DNA of 64,000 bases from Gorsachius magnificus (Eukaryota > Chordata > Aves > Pelecaniformes > Ardeidae), in assembly GCA_034008185.1 (NCBI GenBank), contig CM067083.1, positions 1 through 64,000 on the forward strand. The letters run 5' to 3'. The notes beneath the pieces are model-generated. The model was not told where the DNA came from. It saw only the letters and a program-made list of their open reading frames with translations, and did no database searches. Of the stretch, positions 1 to 11,148 are shown in pieces. Positions within the stretch are counted from its first letter, which is position 1, and every line of letters begins with the position of its first letter. The position numbers and the translations under genes are program-made.

Positions 1-127
1 AACAAACCCCAGTATTTTTTACACGTTGTCGTTATTAAAATGTAAATAATCTACTGGCTTGAACAGAACTGCTCACCATAGTGGCTTAGCCTGTATCTCG
101 TCTAAGTTACTGTTTGTTTCTTGGCAG

Positions 128-256
128 GGTACACAGGACTATAAAACCTACGATAAAACATGGAGGGAGAAACATGCTTACAGGGATAAGCTAAACGGAT
201 TACGTGCACAAGATCTGATATTACTTAGTTTTAATTCTAGTGAATCAGAACACTAA
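128..256 (+). other. possible plus-strand terminal exon (unrecognised)
   Basis: A good acceptor (TTTGTTTCTTGGCAG) at 127 is followed by an open frame of 42 codons and a TAA: it starts GTQDYKTYDKTWREKHAYRD and ends LLSFNSSESEH. I do not recognise the protein. It would lie antisense within the third intron of the NAA20 remnant. It may be chance; there is no clear AATAAA close downstream. Confidence 0.15.
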
Positions 257-364
257 AAGCAAAATTCTGGGTCTGTTTCATGCAAATCAAGTACCTAAGC
301 CATAGACAGGTGTCTGTAGAAAGATTACTTTAAATGTAAGTTTAAAAATAAGTATAGTACTCAC

Positions 365-502
365 TTTTCTGAAATGTCTTCCAGTAGTTCCATCGATTTA
401 GCAGCCAAATGCAGCCATCAAAATTCTGGTGCAACAGAGAGAGAGCAGCAACATGTCCATGTCATTCTTCTCTAGCCACAGAGCCTTCCGCTTTACCCAC
501 TG
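365..502 (-). pseudogene. NAA20: NAA20 remnant, exon 3
   Basis: After an intact acceptor (TGTTCACAG) the frame reads VGKAEGSVAREE, TGA, HGHVAALS. A 2-nt insertion in a CT run shifts the frame, after which it continues VAPEF, TGA, WLHLAAKSMELLEDISE and a GTGAGT donor. The family sequence has Trp at the first stop and Arg at the second; CGA to TGA is typical CpG decay. This is the acetyl-CoA-binding core of the GNAT fold, so the product cannot be functional. Confidence 0.88.
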
Positions 503-520
503 CTGTGAACATACAGAGCC

Positions 521-1372
521 TCAGAGCAGTGGCACCTCTGGAATAATGCGCCACCCACAGCTATACACCTTTACAAAAGAACCATGCAGCGTATAAACAA
601 ACATTTCAGTGATTGTGGTAAAGGCTCAAACAGGCATGTCTATGTTATCATTCTGTGATTCAGCAACCACTAAAACCGTCATTTTGCTCAAGTATTACAC
701 TAGTTTCTTGACTAGCGTACAAAAAAATATTTTTTTTTGCAAATTCATTGTCTGAGGCGTGACTGCCACATGCAAATTTTAAGCAATTCTCACTAGTCTT
801 TAACTGAGCAGAATTCAGGATCGTACTAAAATAATGGAGGAATGGAGGGCTAGAAGCCTAAAACTAACTCACCATCCTGGCAGCTACTGGAGACTTTTGG
901 TGACTATGGGGGAATAGAGTTTGGGAAGCTTTGCCAATCTGACAACTGAAAGCTAAGGCCCTGCAAGCACAGTATGTTTGAGAAAAAAAAAAAAAGAGGG
1001 GGGGATGTTTTTTGGGGGGCTTCTTTGTACTTCCTCTCCTTTCTACACAGAACCAAACCAGTGTTAGTTCACTAATATTCACACTTCCACATGGTACGCT
1101 TATATCAGTCACTGCTAATAACCAACTGATGTGGCAAGTACAGAGAAAGCTTCTGTACAGCAAATGCTTTAAGCTTTATTAAGTACTTTATTTCCCAGGT
1201 CCCTGCAAAGACCCTTACTCTGCCTCTTCCCAAAGGAATAAACAAACCAACAGTTCTAATTGGAACAAATTCTGAAAAACATGAACATTCCATGGCAAAT
1301 AAGCAACTGACATCCTGACCCAGAGCTTTCCCTTACAAGACAATACAAAACCCAAGCCCAGCATTTTTTACT
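521..1372. other. no gene seen; NAA20 remnant intron 2, 3' part
   Basis: AT-rich sequence with an A/G run near 978-1007 and nothing recognisable. Confidence 0.6.
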
Positions 1373-3048
1373 TAGAATCATAGAATTGTTAAGGTTGGAA
1401 AAGGCCTCTAAGATCATCAAGTCCAACCATCAACCCAACACCCCCATGCCTACTAAACCATGTCCCTAAGTGCCATGTCTACACATTTTTCTGAACACCT
1501 CCAGGGATGGGGACTCCACCACCTCTCTGGGCAGCCTGTTCCAATGCTTGACCACTCTCTCAGTAAATAAATTGTTCCCAATGTCCAGTCTAAACCTCCC
1601 CTGACACAACTTAAAGTCATTTCCCCTCGTCCCATCGCCTGTTCCCTGGGAGCAGAGCCCAACCTCCCCCCGGCTCCCCCCTCAGGCAGTTGAGGGCGTC
1701 CCCTCAGCCTCCTCTGCTCCAGGCTGAACCCCCCCAGCTCCCCCAGCCACTCCCCAGCAGCCTGGGGCTCCAGACCCCTCCCCAGCTCCGCTGCCCTTCT
1801 CTGGACACGCTCCAGCCCCCCCAGGTCCTTCTGGGAGTGAGGGGCCCAACACTGAACCCAGTATTCCAGGGCAGGCTCACCAGTGCCCAGGACAGGGGCA
1901 TGGTCACTGCCCTGCTCCTGCTGGCCACACCAGTCCTGGTACAAGCCAGGATGCTGCTGGCCCTCTTGGCCACCCGGGCACACTGCTGGCTCATGTTCAG
2001 CCGCCTGTCAAACAGCAAACCCAGTATCACTGGGCAGCTTTCCAGCCCCTCTTCCCCACGCCTGTAGTGTTGCGTGGGGTTGTTGTGACCCAAGTGCAAG
2101 ACCCAGCACCTGGCCTTGTTGAACCTCATACAGTTGACCTCGGCCCATCGATCCAGCCTGTCCAGGTCCTTCTGCAGAACCCTCCTACCCTCGAGCAGAT
2201 TGACACTCCTGCCCAGTTTGGTGTCATCTGCAAACTTACTGAGGGTGCACTCGATCCCCTTGTCCAGATCATTGATAAAGACATTAAACAAGACCAGCCC
2301 TAGAACTGAGCCCTGGGGGACACCGCTTGTGACTGGCCACCAACTGGATTTAACTCCATTCACCACAACTCTCTGGGCTTGGCCATCCAGCCAGTTTTTT
2401 ACCCAGCGAAGAGTACACCCATCTAGACCATGAACCGTCAGCTTCTCTAGGAGAATGCTGTGGGGGAGATGGTGACAAAGGCTTTGCTGAAGTCCAGGTA
2501 GGTAACATCCACAGCCTTTCCCTCATCCACTAGGCAGGTCACCCAGTCATGGAAAAAGATCAGGTTGGTCAAGCAGAACCTGCCTTTCGTGAACCCATGC
2601 TTGGCTGGGCCTGATCCACTGGTTGTCCTGCACATGACTGGTGAGCACACTGAAGATGAAGCGCTCCATAATCTTCCCTGGTACAAAGGTCAGGCTGACA
2701 GGCCTGCAGTTCCCCCATCGTCTTTCCACCCCTTCCTGTAGATGGGTGTCACGCTGGCAAGCCTCCGGTCATCTGGGACCTTCCCTGTTAACCAGGACTG
2801 CTGATAAATGATGGAGAGTGGCTTGCCAAGCTTCTCCACCAGCCCTCTCAGTACTCTCAGGTAGATCCCATCCAGTCCCACAGACTTGTGGGTGTCCGGG
2901 TGGCACAGCAGGTTGATAACTGCTTCCTCCTGGATTATGGGGGGGTTTATTCTGCTCTCTGTTGCTGTCTTCCAGCTCAGGGGGCTGAATACCCTGGGGA
3001 TAACTGGTCTCACTATTAAAAACTGAGGCAAAGAAAGCACGATGACTG
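1373..3048 (-). mobile_element. CR1 LINE, longer truncated copy, in NAA20 remnant intron 2
   Basis: Minus-strand pieces match the CR1 reverse transcriptase in order. They run from about 3048 (LSIIYQQSW, VTPIYRKG) through [12 protein letters not shown] and YLDFSKAF to [10 protein letters not shown] and the catalytic FADDTKLG. The 3' end at 1373 has the CR1 terminus. Frameshifts break the ORF into several frames, so the copy is dead. It covers more of the RT domain than the other copies here. Confidence 0.93.
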
Positions 3049-3405
3049 ACATGACAACTTACTGATGACTGTGTGAGATCAGAACTGAGTGCAGGGGCTT
3101 AATTCCAGGATTACAGAAATATTTGTACACCTACTTTCACCTGTATAAAACCTGGGTGGACATTAGCGCAGTCAAGAGCCCTTGCCATGCTAGGAACATC
3201 CAACCAAAACCTACTGCTGTAAGTCCTGCATAATACCTTTAGACATTAACAAAACAGGAAGATGATACATAACATTTCTCTTCCCTGTTGGGTATTTGGA
3301 AAATGCAAAGAATAAGAGAAGCTCCTGCGTTATAACCCCACAGGTGTCACAGAGTGAGATGGTAACACCAGAAAACCAAGCACCGTAGAACTGCACCATG
3401 CTCAC

Positions 3406-3514
3406 TGTAACCCATCAGCTCCCCGCCGGGCACCTTGGCAGCAGCGAACTACTCCGGCCATTGGTACTGCAGGCAGAAGGGCGGTCCGTACTGGGGCGCC
3501 CAGTAAGGAGCAAG
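3406..3514 (-). pseudogene. NAA20: NAA20 remnant, exon 2
   Basis: The translation reads LAPYWAPQYGPPFCLQYQWP, E, stop (TAG), F, then AAAKVPGGELMGY. Family landmarks YG.PF.LQY, WPE.F and PGGELMGY are in order. Two codons are lost before WPE, and the Tyr after WPE is a stop. The exon ends at GGTTACA|GTGAGC, a good donor in the phase needed by exon 3. The 5' boundary is poorly defined because the acceptor side is GC-rich and decayed. Confidence 0.78.
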
Positions 3515-3725
3515 CTGCCACTGCCACGGCGGCTGCTGCCCGTGCCAGGCCCCGCGCCTCCTCCTTGGCGGCAGCGGGAAGGACACGGTCTCTGCCAGTG
3601 GGTCCCAGTTGTTGCTGGGGAAGAGCAAGGCTTCCCGCAGGCCCGGGCCCTGGGGGCTGAGGGGGCACCTGAGGGGCGGAGGAGCCGCCTGTGCGGCACA
3701 CGGGCCGGGCGTGGTGGAGGGCGAG

Positions 3726-4453
3726 AATCATAGAATCACTTTGGTTGGAAAAGCCCTTTAAGATCATCGAGTCCAACCGTTAACCTACCCCTGCCATCCC
3801 ACCACTAAACCCTGTCCCTCAGCACCTCATCTCTCCTTCTTTTAAATACCTCCAGGGATGAGGACTCCACCACCTCCCTGGGCAGCCCATTCCAGAGCCT
3901 GACAGCCCTTTCGTGAAGAAGTTTTTCCTAATGTCCAGCCTAAACCTGCCCTGGCGCAGCTTCAAGCCATTCCCCCTCGTCCTGTCATCTGTTACCGGGG
4001 AGAAGAGGCCGACCCCCACCTCGCTACAGCCTCCTCTCAGGCAGTTGTAGAGGGCGATCAGGGCTCCCCTCAGCCTCCTCTTCTCCAGACTAAACACCCC
4101 CAGCTCCCCCAGCCGCTCCTCGTATGACTTGTGCTCCAGACCCCTCCCCAGCTTGGTTGCTCTCCTCTGGACCTGTTCCAGCAAGGCAACATCTTTCTTG
4201 GAGTGAGGGGCCCAAAACTGAACACAGCATTCGAGGTGCGGCCTCACCAGCACCGAGTACAGGGGCACGATCCCTGCCCTGCTCCTGCTGGCCACACCAT
4301 TCCTGATACAGGCCAGGATGCCATTGGCCTTCTTGGCCACCTGGGCACACTGCTGGCTCATACTCAGCCGGCTGTCAATCAGTACCCCCAGGTCTTTTTC
4401 CACCAGGCAGCTTTCCAGCCACTCTGCCCCAAGCCTGTAGCGCTGCGTGGGGC
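3726..4453 (-). mobile_element. CR1 LINE, 5'-truncated, in NAA20 remnant intron 1
   Basis: Minus-strand translation gives the C-terminal part of the CR1 reverse-transcriptase ORF over about 190 codons, ending at 3819 with the frame still open. The CR1 3' UTR follows, and the element ends in the ATTCTATGATTCT-type terminus at 3726. The 5' end is truncated near 4453, as usual for CR1. It splits the CpG-rich block in two. Confidence 0.93.
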
Positions 4454-4454
4454 T

Positions 4455-4810
4455 CAGCAGCAGGGACAGGAGGCGACGGCGGCCTGCGCTCTTGGGTGGA
4501 AGCAGAAGAGATCGTCACTGGCAAAGGCGCCATGCCGCCGCCGGGCCTGCCACTGCTAGGCCTGCCGCCGCCCCAGGGCCCCTTCCGCCGGCCCCCCCCC
4601 CGGGGCTGCCGCTGGGCGCGGGCGCCGAGAGCAGCAAGCGGGCGGCCGGGAAGGCTGAGCCCGCCGGCGGCGGAGGGAGGAGCGGCGGGGCCGGGCGGCG
4701 CTGGGAGCCCGGCCCCGGGGCAGGGGGAGCCCGCGCAGCGCCCAGCGCCACCGCCAGCAGCACGGCCCGGGCCAGCGCCCGCTCGGCTTTACCTTCCTGT
4801 CTAAAAGGGG
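4455..4810. promoter_or_regulatory. CpG-rich block at the 5' end of the NAA20 remnant
   Basis: Very GC-rich, CpG-dense DNA continues in character at 3420-3725 on the other side of a CR1 insertion. Together they look like one CpG island, about 0.7 kb without the insert, spanning NAA20 exons 1-2. Long overlapping ORFs on both strands here are a by-product of high GC content. Whether it still initiates transcription cannot be seen. Confidence 0.65.
4495..4533 (-). pseudogene. NAA20: NAA20 remnant, exon 1
   Basis: An ATG at 4533-4531 is followed, two bases later and therefore out of frame, by codons for [12 protein letters not shown]. The family N-terminus has AFTCDDLFRFNN at this point. About ten bases between ATG and the Ala codon are missing. 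No clean splice donor remains after it. It sits inside a CpG-rich block, as expected for a housekeeping first exon. Confidence 0.7.
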
Positions 4811-5289
4811 CGGTCTGACGAAAACTCGGTAGCAAACAGCTGTTTCCGAAATATACAGGCGTCCCTCTGCTTCAGCAGCTTACCCTGCTCCCCACCTCTA
4901 TCTCGCCCTCCTGGCAAGACCTAGGAGAGCAGCACAGTAACTTTTTTTTTTTTTTTTTAAATCAGGCTAATCTGCCAATTTACACACCGCAGGCTTTGTG
5001 CACTCCTAGTGTTCTGGAATTACAGAAATGGCCTCTCCCCACTGCAGTAATGAATCCTCACCCGGTTTGTGATGCTGCAACTCCAGCACAGAAAGAACGA
5101 TCCACTGAATGTAAGACTTGCCCGGAAGGCTGATGCCTTTAAGATGAAAAATAAGAAAAGCAACGTGGGGAAAGGACAAGAAGTAGTGGCATTTTATGAT
5201 TCTGCAGTATGTTCTTTTTGTGAATTCACAAAAAATCCCCTAATGTAGTGTTAACTTTTCTGTTAAGCCTTTGCATTAGTAAGATTAAG

Positions 5290-7567
5290 GGATTTATTAT
5301 GTCCAGCTTTATTTCCTTTAGCCTTTCCAGTTACTGCTCTAATGCAAAAAGAGGGAGTAATAAATAGACCACCTCAACTATAGGCTTTTTCTTATTTTTC
5401 ATTATTTCCTAACATCCAACAACTCACACTGGAGAAGACGGAACAGCTTATTTTTACAAGTCCAAATTCCTTCCAGAGTTTCTGTATCATCTGTTTCCTG
5501 GCATTATGAGAAGTGAGAAGTATTTTGCACAGCACAGTGAATAAAATGTTCTAATTTTCAAAAGAAACAATTGCTCAAGAATAGACAGCGGAATCATCTT
5601 GAGGTGGTTTGGGCACACATTTCCCTTTTTGCACTCTTGCTTTCCTTCGTTTCTGAGTTTCTTAATACTTTGCCTTTCTGCCCCCATCCTTCCCTCCCCT
5701 AACAGAGCTGCCATCATATGAAAAATAGTGGAATATTCTTTAGCACTGAATGTCAGTCTTGGCTTCGCAAGAAATGGTTCAGCAGTCAAGATACCTGCCT
5801 GCTTCTTCTACTGACTGTTCAGGTCAAGCACATTAACTAGACAGTAATGTTACCACATCCTGCCTTTGCAAAGAGTTTAACGTGGGCTGAGCAGTATGAA
5901 AAGCAGCAGCGTCAGAGTCTACTGCTACACAAAGCATTCCAAGTGTGAATCATTTCTTAAAAAAAAAAGGAAGAAAACCACCCCAAAAACCACAGCACAC
6001 AAAATCCCAAATTATAGTTCAGTATTACAATGTATTATTACGTGCAAAACTCACCATTTACAAAATGAAATACAAACACGTGCCAGGGGTTTCAGATACA
6101 TGGCAAACTGACGAAAATGCTACAGTTCTCTGTCTGTACAATACACATGCTGCTCATGACATTTTTGTAATCATCTGCCTTTTGTTACACTAGTCACACT
6201 GGACTGGGGAGAACCCCGTGTCCCTCTAAAGAGAGTAGCCCTAATTGACTTAAGTGGGGTCCAGAGCGTCACCCACGGCATCAGCTATCTTGGTCAAATC
6301 TATAGAACACACACATTTATTACCATTTTATCTTTGCATACGTAGGACTGACTTTCACATCTCACCTACTGAGCAACTTAGAACCATGAAATGCTACAAC
6401 ACATTCTTCAGTCCAAGACACATTTTGGTGTCAGTGACAGACTATACAAAATAGTGTTCTCCTTCACCTTACTGATATATTTAATCCTCCTCTGCTAACA
6501 CAAATAGTATCTGAGATAGGTGCTGTCAACCCCCTCTGCAAATCTACAATACTGCTTGCATGAAAGTTCCTTAGCAACCTCCTTCGCTTATTTTCTGCAA
6601 GGAGCCTGAACCAGCAGACTAGCACATTTTAATCCTGAATTAGGTTCTCTGCATTCTTTCTCTGCCCCTTCTCTACGTCCTTTTCTTTCAATTTCCTCTT
6701 CCAACCCCTTAGTTCCAACTAAAACAATGTGTATAAACAATAATGCAGATAACGTACATCAAGTTCAGATAAAGGCACTGAAATTGCCCGTGCCAATGTT
6801 ACAGTCTTCTTACAGATAACAGAAGTTTCATAAAAACTCTCCTGTAACAGGAAAAGAAGAATCAGAGACTTTTAATGCAATACTCTAAAACCAGCAAGAG
6901 ATTTATTCTTGTATATTAAATGTTAAAATCGCATGCATAATTATAGAATACTTTATAGTTAAAAAAATATTTTAAAAACCAACCCTGACAGTTTACCTGC
7001 AACTGCTATAAAATTTCTATGAGATATATATATATATATATATATATAAAAAAAACCATGGTGATTTTCTGTAATTAAAAAAATTAGGAAAGGATGCAAT
7101 CATCCAAGTAATTATGAGTTAACTGATGCCCTGCATCGGACAGTCTTGTCAAAATCATGCTGGTGAAACTGAGCTCATACCAGCCAGTTTACCAAAATAC
7201 TTTTGTCTAGTGTACATATATTTAAATCTGAATGACATTTGGCTAAAAGATGAGTGTAAGAAAATAGATTTTTGCACACTACAGCAAGAGACCCACAGAG
7301 GGCCACAGTATAGTATGCTTTCAAAAGAGTCTGTGGTACAAGAAATTCAGCCTCATGGACTGTTTACTCAAACACGCCGGTGGAATATTCCGCATAACTG
7401 GCCATATATATGGTTTACATAGGTTTTTGTAAGCAATGCTGGAAGTGTCTGCGTGTGTTTTACTAGGCTTTACGGTTTAAGACCATTTTAGCTCCTAAGG
7501 AAGGCAGCCAACAAAAATGTTTTCAACGGTTAACAAGGAGCAGAAATTAAACGACGAGTTGCTGGTT
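5290..7567 (-). other. RIN2: probable RIN2 3' UTR (end uncertain)
   Basis: AT-rich sequence follows the RIN2 stop without a recognisable gene. Minus-strand AATAAA signals lie at 6907-6902, 6321-6316, 5313-5308 and 5298-5293. A (TA)n run is at about 7024-7048. I cannot tell which signal is used. The region ends about 0.5 kb above the GC-rich block that marks the NAA20 remnant. Confidence 0.45.
7024..7048. repeat. (TA)n microsatellite
   Basis: About twelve TA repeats followed by an A run lie within the likely RIN2 3' UTR. Confidence 0.9.
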
Positions 7568-7885
7568 TTAAGAAGCTGAGTCACCGTTGTTTTGAAAAAT
7601 GGCACCGTATGGATCACTGTTAATGCGCTTGTAGACAAAATGAAAGACCTGGGGTTGCGGACGGCTGTGCAACTCTGCCTTAATTTTCTGAGGGTAGGTG
7701 TCCTCTGTCAGTTGCTGCCAGGTGTCATCAACAAAAAGAAACAGGCTATATTCTTCTGGATTGTCCACTTTAAACTTTTCAGCACAAAGCTGACAGACAT
7801 CTTCGGTAGTGATATATGGCCTAACTAGTAAGGTCTTTCCTGTACATCCGCTGTTAACTTCCTGGAATGCCACACGAAGGTAGTT
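7568..7885 (-). CDS. RIN2: RIN2 last coding exon: Ras-association domain and stop
   Basis: The 318-bp coding part encodes residues 786-890 and a TAA stop at 7570-7568. It begins NYLRVAFQEVNSGCTGKTLL and runs through RPYITTEDVCQLCAEKFKV and YSLFLFVDDTWQQL to FHFVYKRINSDPYGAIFQNN and GDSAS. This is a ubiquitin-fold Ras-association domain at the C-terminus. The acceptor is TTCTCATCCTACAG. The exon continues into the 3' UTR. Confidence 0.97.
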   Translation of the reverse strand, partial: NYLRVAFQEVNSGCTGKTLLVRPYITTEDVCQLCAEKFKVDNPEEYSLFLFVDDTWQQLTEDTYPQKIKAELHSRPQPQVFHFVYKRINSDPYGAIFQNNGDSAS

Positions 7886-10800
7886 CTGTAGGATGAGAAA
7901 ACAGACATCAGAAACTCAAAAAACCCAAACTCATCCTCTAAAAACTGGAGAGTCAGCAACAAACAGCAAGCCCCTCAATGTTCAAGTTGTGAAACGCACA
8001 CTGGTGATTCCTGTACATTATGGCCACCTTTGTGAATAGTGATGATCATGGTAAAACTGTGGCAAGCCTGTGGTGGTCGTAACAGAAATTCATAGGCCGA
8101 CGTCCTCCTTTCCTTAGCTTACATTCTAACCTTGCAATTAAGAGTGAACAGATACAGCCTTAAAGCCACATGGAAAACACCAGTGCTTTTAATGGGCCTT
8201 CCTAGTTTGGCCTTACTAGGAAACAAAATGCTGTGAAGCAAAGTAAACATCTGAGGCAGCACGCCCGAGAGATGATGCTGCCACTGCTGGGGCAATACTA
8301 GAGAACAGAAGCTTCATGCAATATGTTAGTCAGAAGGAAAAAGAAAAAAAAAGCGTGGGCTGGCAGCACACAAGGATGCTGATCCACAAGTTACTACACG
8401 ATAAACTGTTTGCACTGATGCTGCAAGTATGGAAAATCCATCCTCACGCAGGACATTTTCATTGTGTTAACCAGTGGCAATTTGGTGTCTGAGCCTGATG
8501 GAACCAAGTTTCGTGTGACAGCATTTTCTTTTTTTAAATAAGGCTTAGAGGGATGCAGAAAGAAAATTTACTCTGCAATGCTCGAGTAAATCCGTATGAT
8601 CTTGAGGCAAAAGCTGGGTCTTTTTTCCCTGTGGACACATGCCCACAACTCTGATAATATGGATAAATTTTAAATATGCCCTGCAAAGAAGAAATGCAGT
8701 TCTACCTTTCAAAAGGCATTTCAAAAGTAAAATAAAAAGCAACAACTGGAGAAAAAAAAAAAAACACCCCACACTTTTGGACACATGAGCAAAGCAGCCT
8801 GCTGCCGCATACTTTTTTAAAAAAGAAATTAGCTGCAATTAAAGACTAAAAAGCAGCAAAATTAAAGGAGGTGGAAAGAAATGACAGTGAGAAAGACCTG
8901 TTTATTGACTGAGCTGGTACCTGTGTTTATGCTAAATAGCAATGGTAAAAATTTACATTTCATGAAAACAAGCTGTTAAAAGCTAAGCTGAGAAGAATGT
9001 TCATATGACACAGTTCCTTAAATTTTTTATAGCTTGGAGACTGAAACACTGAAGCTTTGCAGCAGCATTTAAACCATTGGGACTGAACCTGACTGAATAG
9101 AACTAACCCATTTTTGTTACCCAGCGTGAATAAATGATAATAAAAATCAGTCTTAGAGAAGGCAATACACACTACAGTTTTAACTTCTAATGTAGTTAAC
9201 ACACAGAAGACCTGTTTTTAAATGCATGTGCTTTTAGATGGACAGGATTGCTTCAAGGAGAGGCTGAACTTTGTACAAATGCCTGTAACTCATATACTAA
9301 ATATCAAAATTATTTATGCAGTATGAGAAAGTTATGTTTAATCATCATCAAAATGGGGGACTTTTTGCTTTTCCATCCTTTTGAGGGAGGGAGGATGAAG
9401 GCCTTCCAGGACCCAAAAGCTGATAATGCTGTGAGACCGCATCACAGAAATGCAGCAGTCACATCCTGGTTCAACATGGGAAAGATGAGTTGAGCTGAAG
9501 TTGTGTTAAGCATTGGTTGTAGGGAAGGCGCTTCACTTCAGGACTGCAGAATGTGGAGAAGGGAGATGCAAAACTGACACTCTGAGCAGGCAGCAAAATG
9601 CTTGAATTTGTGCCAAGCATAGCCTGGAAGTGGTGTGATTTTACTGATTCGAGGTGCCGTTTTGGAAGAGACAATAGAAGGAGAAGCACTGGACACACTC
9701 AGTGCCAGCTCTTCCCCCACCTCCTTGTATCTTCCCACATCCAGCATGGCATCTAGCTGGACGTACAATTAGCTTGGCTGAAGTTCATTTGCTGAGGAAG
9801 AGAAGGCGAAGTGAAATACAAGATCTTGCTGAAAGAAACTTCTGTCATTCAGTCATCCAGCAGAAATGCAAGGTGATGAATTTTCTTATGAACAGTGTAG
9901 TGTTTTGCTAGAGAAGAGCAAAGACTCATGCTACTTGAGTCTGATACCTAACTACAGGTAAGCAGAATATAAAATAGATCCCAGTAAGATGGACTAGATT
10001 TGTGCACTGTCCATAGTTTGGAATTTCTGTTAATCAGTTCTCCTCTTCCTAAGAGAGGCAAATTGTGGAAAACTGCTGCTTTTCCCAACTCCTTCCTGTT
10101 CAGTCTTGTGCTGTAGTCATTTGCATGGGCACTGATAAAGCAGAAGGAGCCTCAACTGAAAGGTTTCATCATCTCCTGATGACCCCCCACTTTCATTTCT
10201 CAAGGTCTTCACTACATCATAACTAACTGATGGTTGTCGTTAGCCTGTCTGGCAACTTTGTGCTGTGGTAAGAACTGTAAACAAGTGAACACAGAAGAGT
10301 AAATCCTTTCTTCTCCATTCCAACATCCTCCTTGCTTCAGTCCACAAACCGATGCATCTGAATAATCAACAGCACACTATATGAAAGACATGCAGGCCTG
10401 GTTTTAAAAGAAGAGGTAATCCCAACTGTTTTGTTATTCTTCAGTTGAAGTTACTGCCCTACTCTGAAAGAGCAGTAAGAAATGGAGGGGAAGGAAAAAA
10501 CACAAACAAACATGAAGACATCCATAGTATAAAACTCTACTCCTTGCTTAAACTTTAAAACCATAGGCAAGCTTTTCTCCCACACCTCTCCTCTCTATTA
10601 CCTGCTGTATGCCGCCATTAGCTACTGGGGAATTGTGCTGATTTATACCACTAGAGATCTGGATTTGTTCTTTTTAGCAGTAAAGCATACAAAGCAGCTG
10701 ACTCTAAGATATGATTCAGTTTGTCTTTGCTCTGTGTGACTTAAATAGAAGGGAGGGTGGGAAAGCTCCATTATTTAGTGTTTTCTTTGGACCATCATAA

Positions 10801-10984
10801 TCAAGCTCTATTATAAAGTGCAGAGACTTCGAAACAGAGGCAAATTTGCCAGCCATATTCTCAGCACTGCTTCAATCCATTTACCTTGTGGCCCCCATGG
10901 GAATAGTTATGAATCATACCTCTCAAATGGGGATTTCCAACAAAACAATCATCCCCTGTTTTTCTCTTCAGCCCTAAGCTCTAC
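7886..10984 (-). other. RIN2: RIN2 last intron
   Basis: About 3.1 kb between the VPS9 and Ras-association exons. GT-AG borders are in phase 0. No repeat family, RNA gene or further exon was recognised. Confidence 0.85.
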
Positions 10985-11148
10985 CTGAAAATCATCAACT
11001 GAAGGTATCGTCCTGTTAGTCGTCCTCCTCTTATGCCATTGCCGGAGAGTATCTCTGGCTTCTGAACTTAGCAGTCGGGCAGCTTGTTCTTCCTGGAAGT
11101 TCTTGATCAGTGAAAGTGCTCCATAAGCGCTGGTCAAGTAATAGCCTC
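10985..11148 (-). CDS. RIN2: RIN2 exon: VPS9 catalytic core, part 2
   Basis: The 164-bp exon encodes residues 731 (part) to 785: [20 protein letters not shown], then a basic segment [20 protein letters not shown]. Tyr733 and Thr736 (YYLT) have the spacing of the conserved Tyr/Thr pair of VPS9 domains. The acceptor is TGTCCTTCCAG and the donor TTTCAG|GTAGAG, phase 0. Confidence 0.96.

Larger units (their letters stand above)
365..4533 (-). pseudogene. NAA20: decayed NAA20 copy (NatB catalytic subunit), three exons
   Basis: Three separate minus-strand pieces match consecutive exons of NAA20, a GNAT-fold N-alpha-acetyltransferase that acetylates proteins starting Met-Asp, Met-Glu, Met-Asn or Met-Gln. 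They are exon 1 (4533 to about 4495), exon 2 (about 3514-3406) and exon 3 (502-365). The exon 2 donor (GGTTACA|GTGAGC) and exon 3 acceptor (TGTTCACAG) join in phase, Y-T-V-G-K-A-E against family Y-I-M-G-K-A-E. Introns are therefore retained and this is not a retrocopy. Lesions: about 10 nt lost after the ATG, an in-frame deletion and TAG in exon 2, two TGA and a 2-nt insertion in exon 3. Exons 4 onward are not in the window. It lies directly downstream of RIN2 on the same strand, the order known in mammals. A decayed tandem duplicate with a functional copy beyond the window is possible. Confidence 0.82.

Noticed and set aside
1..364. Exon 4 of the NAA20 remnant
   Set aside because: Searched the minus strand for the FFVDLFVRVSN-type segment; none is present, so later exons are outside the window or lost.
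1690..2433. Several plus-strand ORFs rich in Pro, Leu and Ser
   Set aside because: They are antisense to the CR1 reverse-transcriptase ORF on the minus strand.
4447..4835. Overlapping ORFs of 102-123 codons on both strands in the GC-rich block
   Set aside because: Pro/Ala/Gly/Arg-rich in every frame, as expected from CpG-island composition; the real coding remnant here is the short NAA20 exon 1 in another frame.
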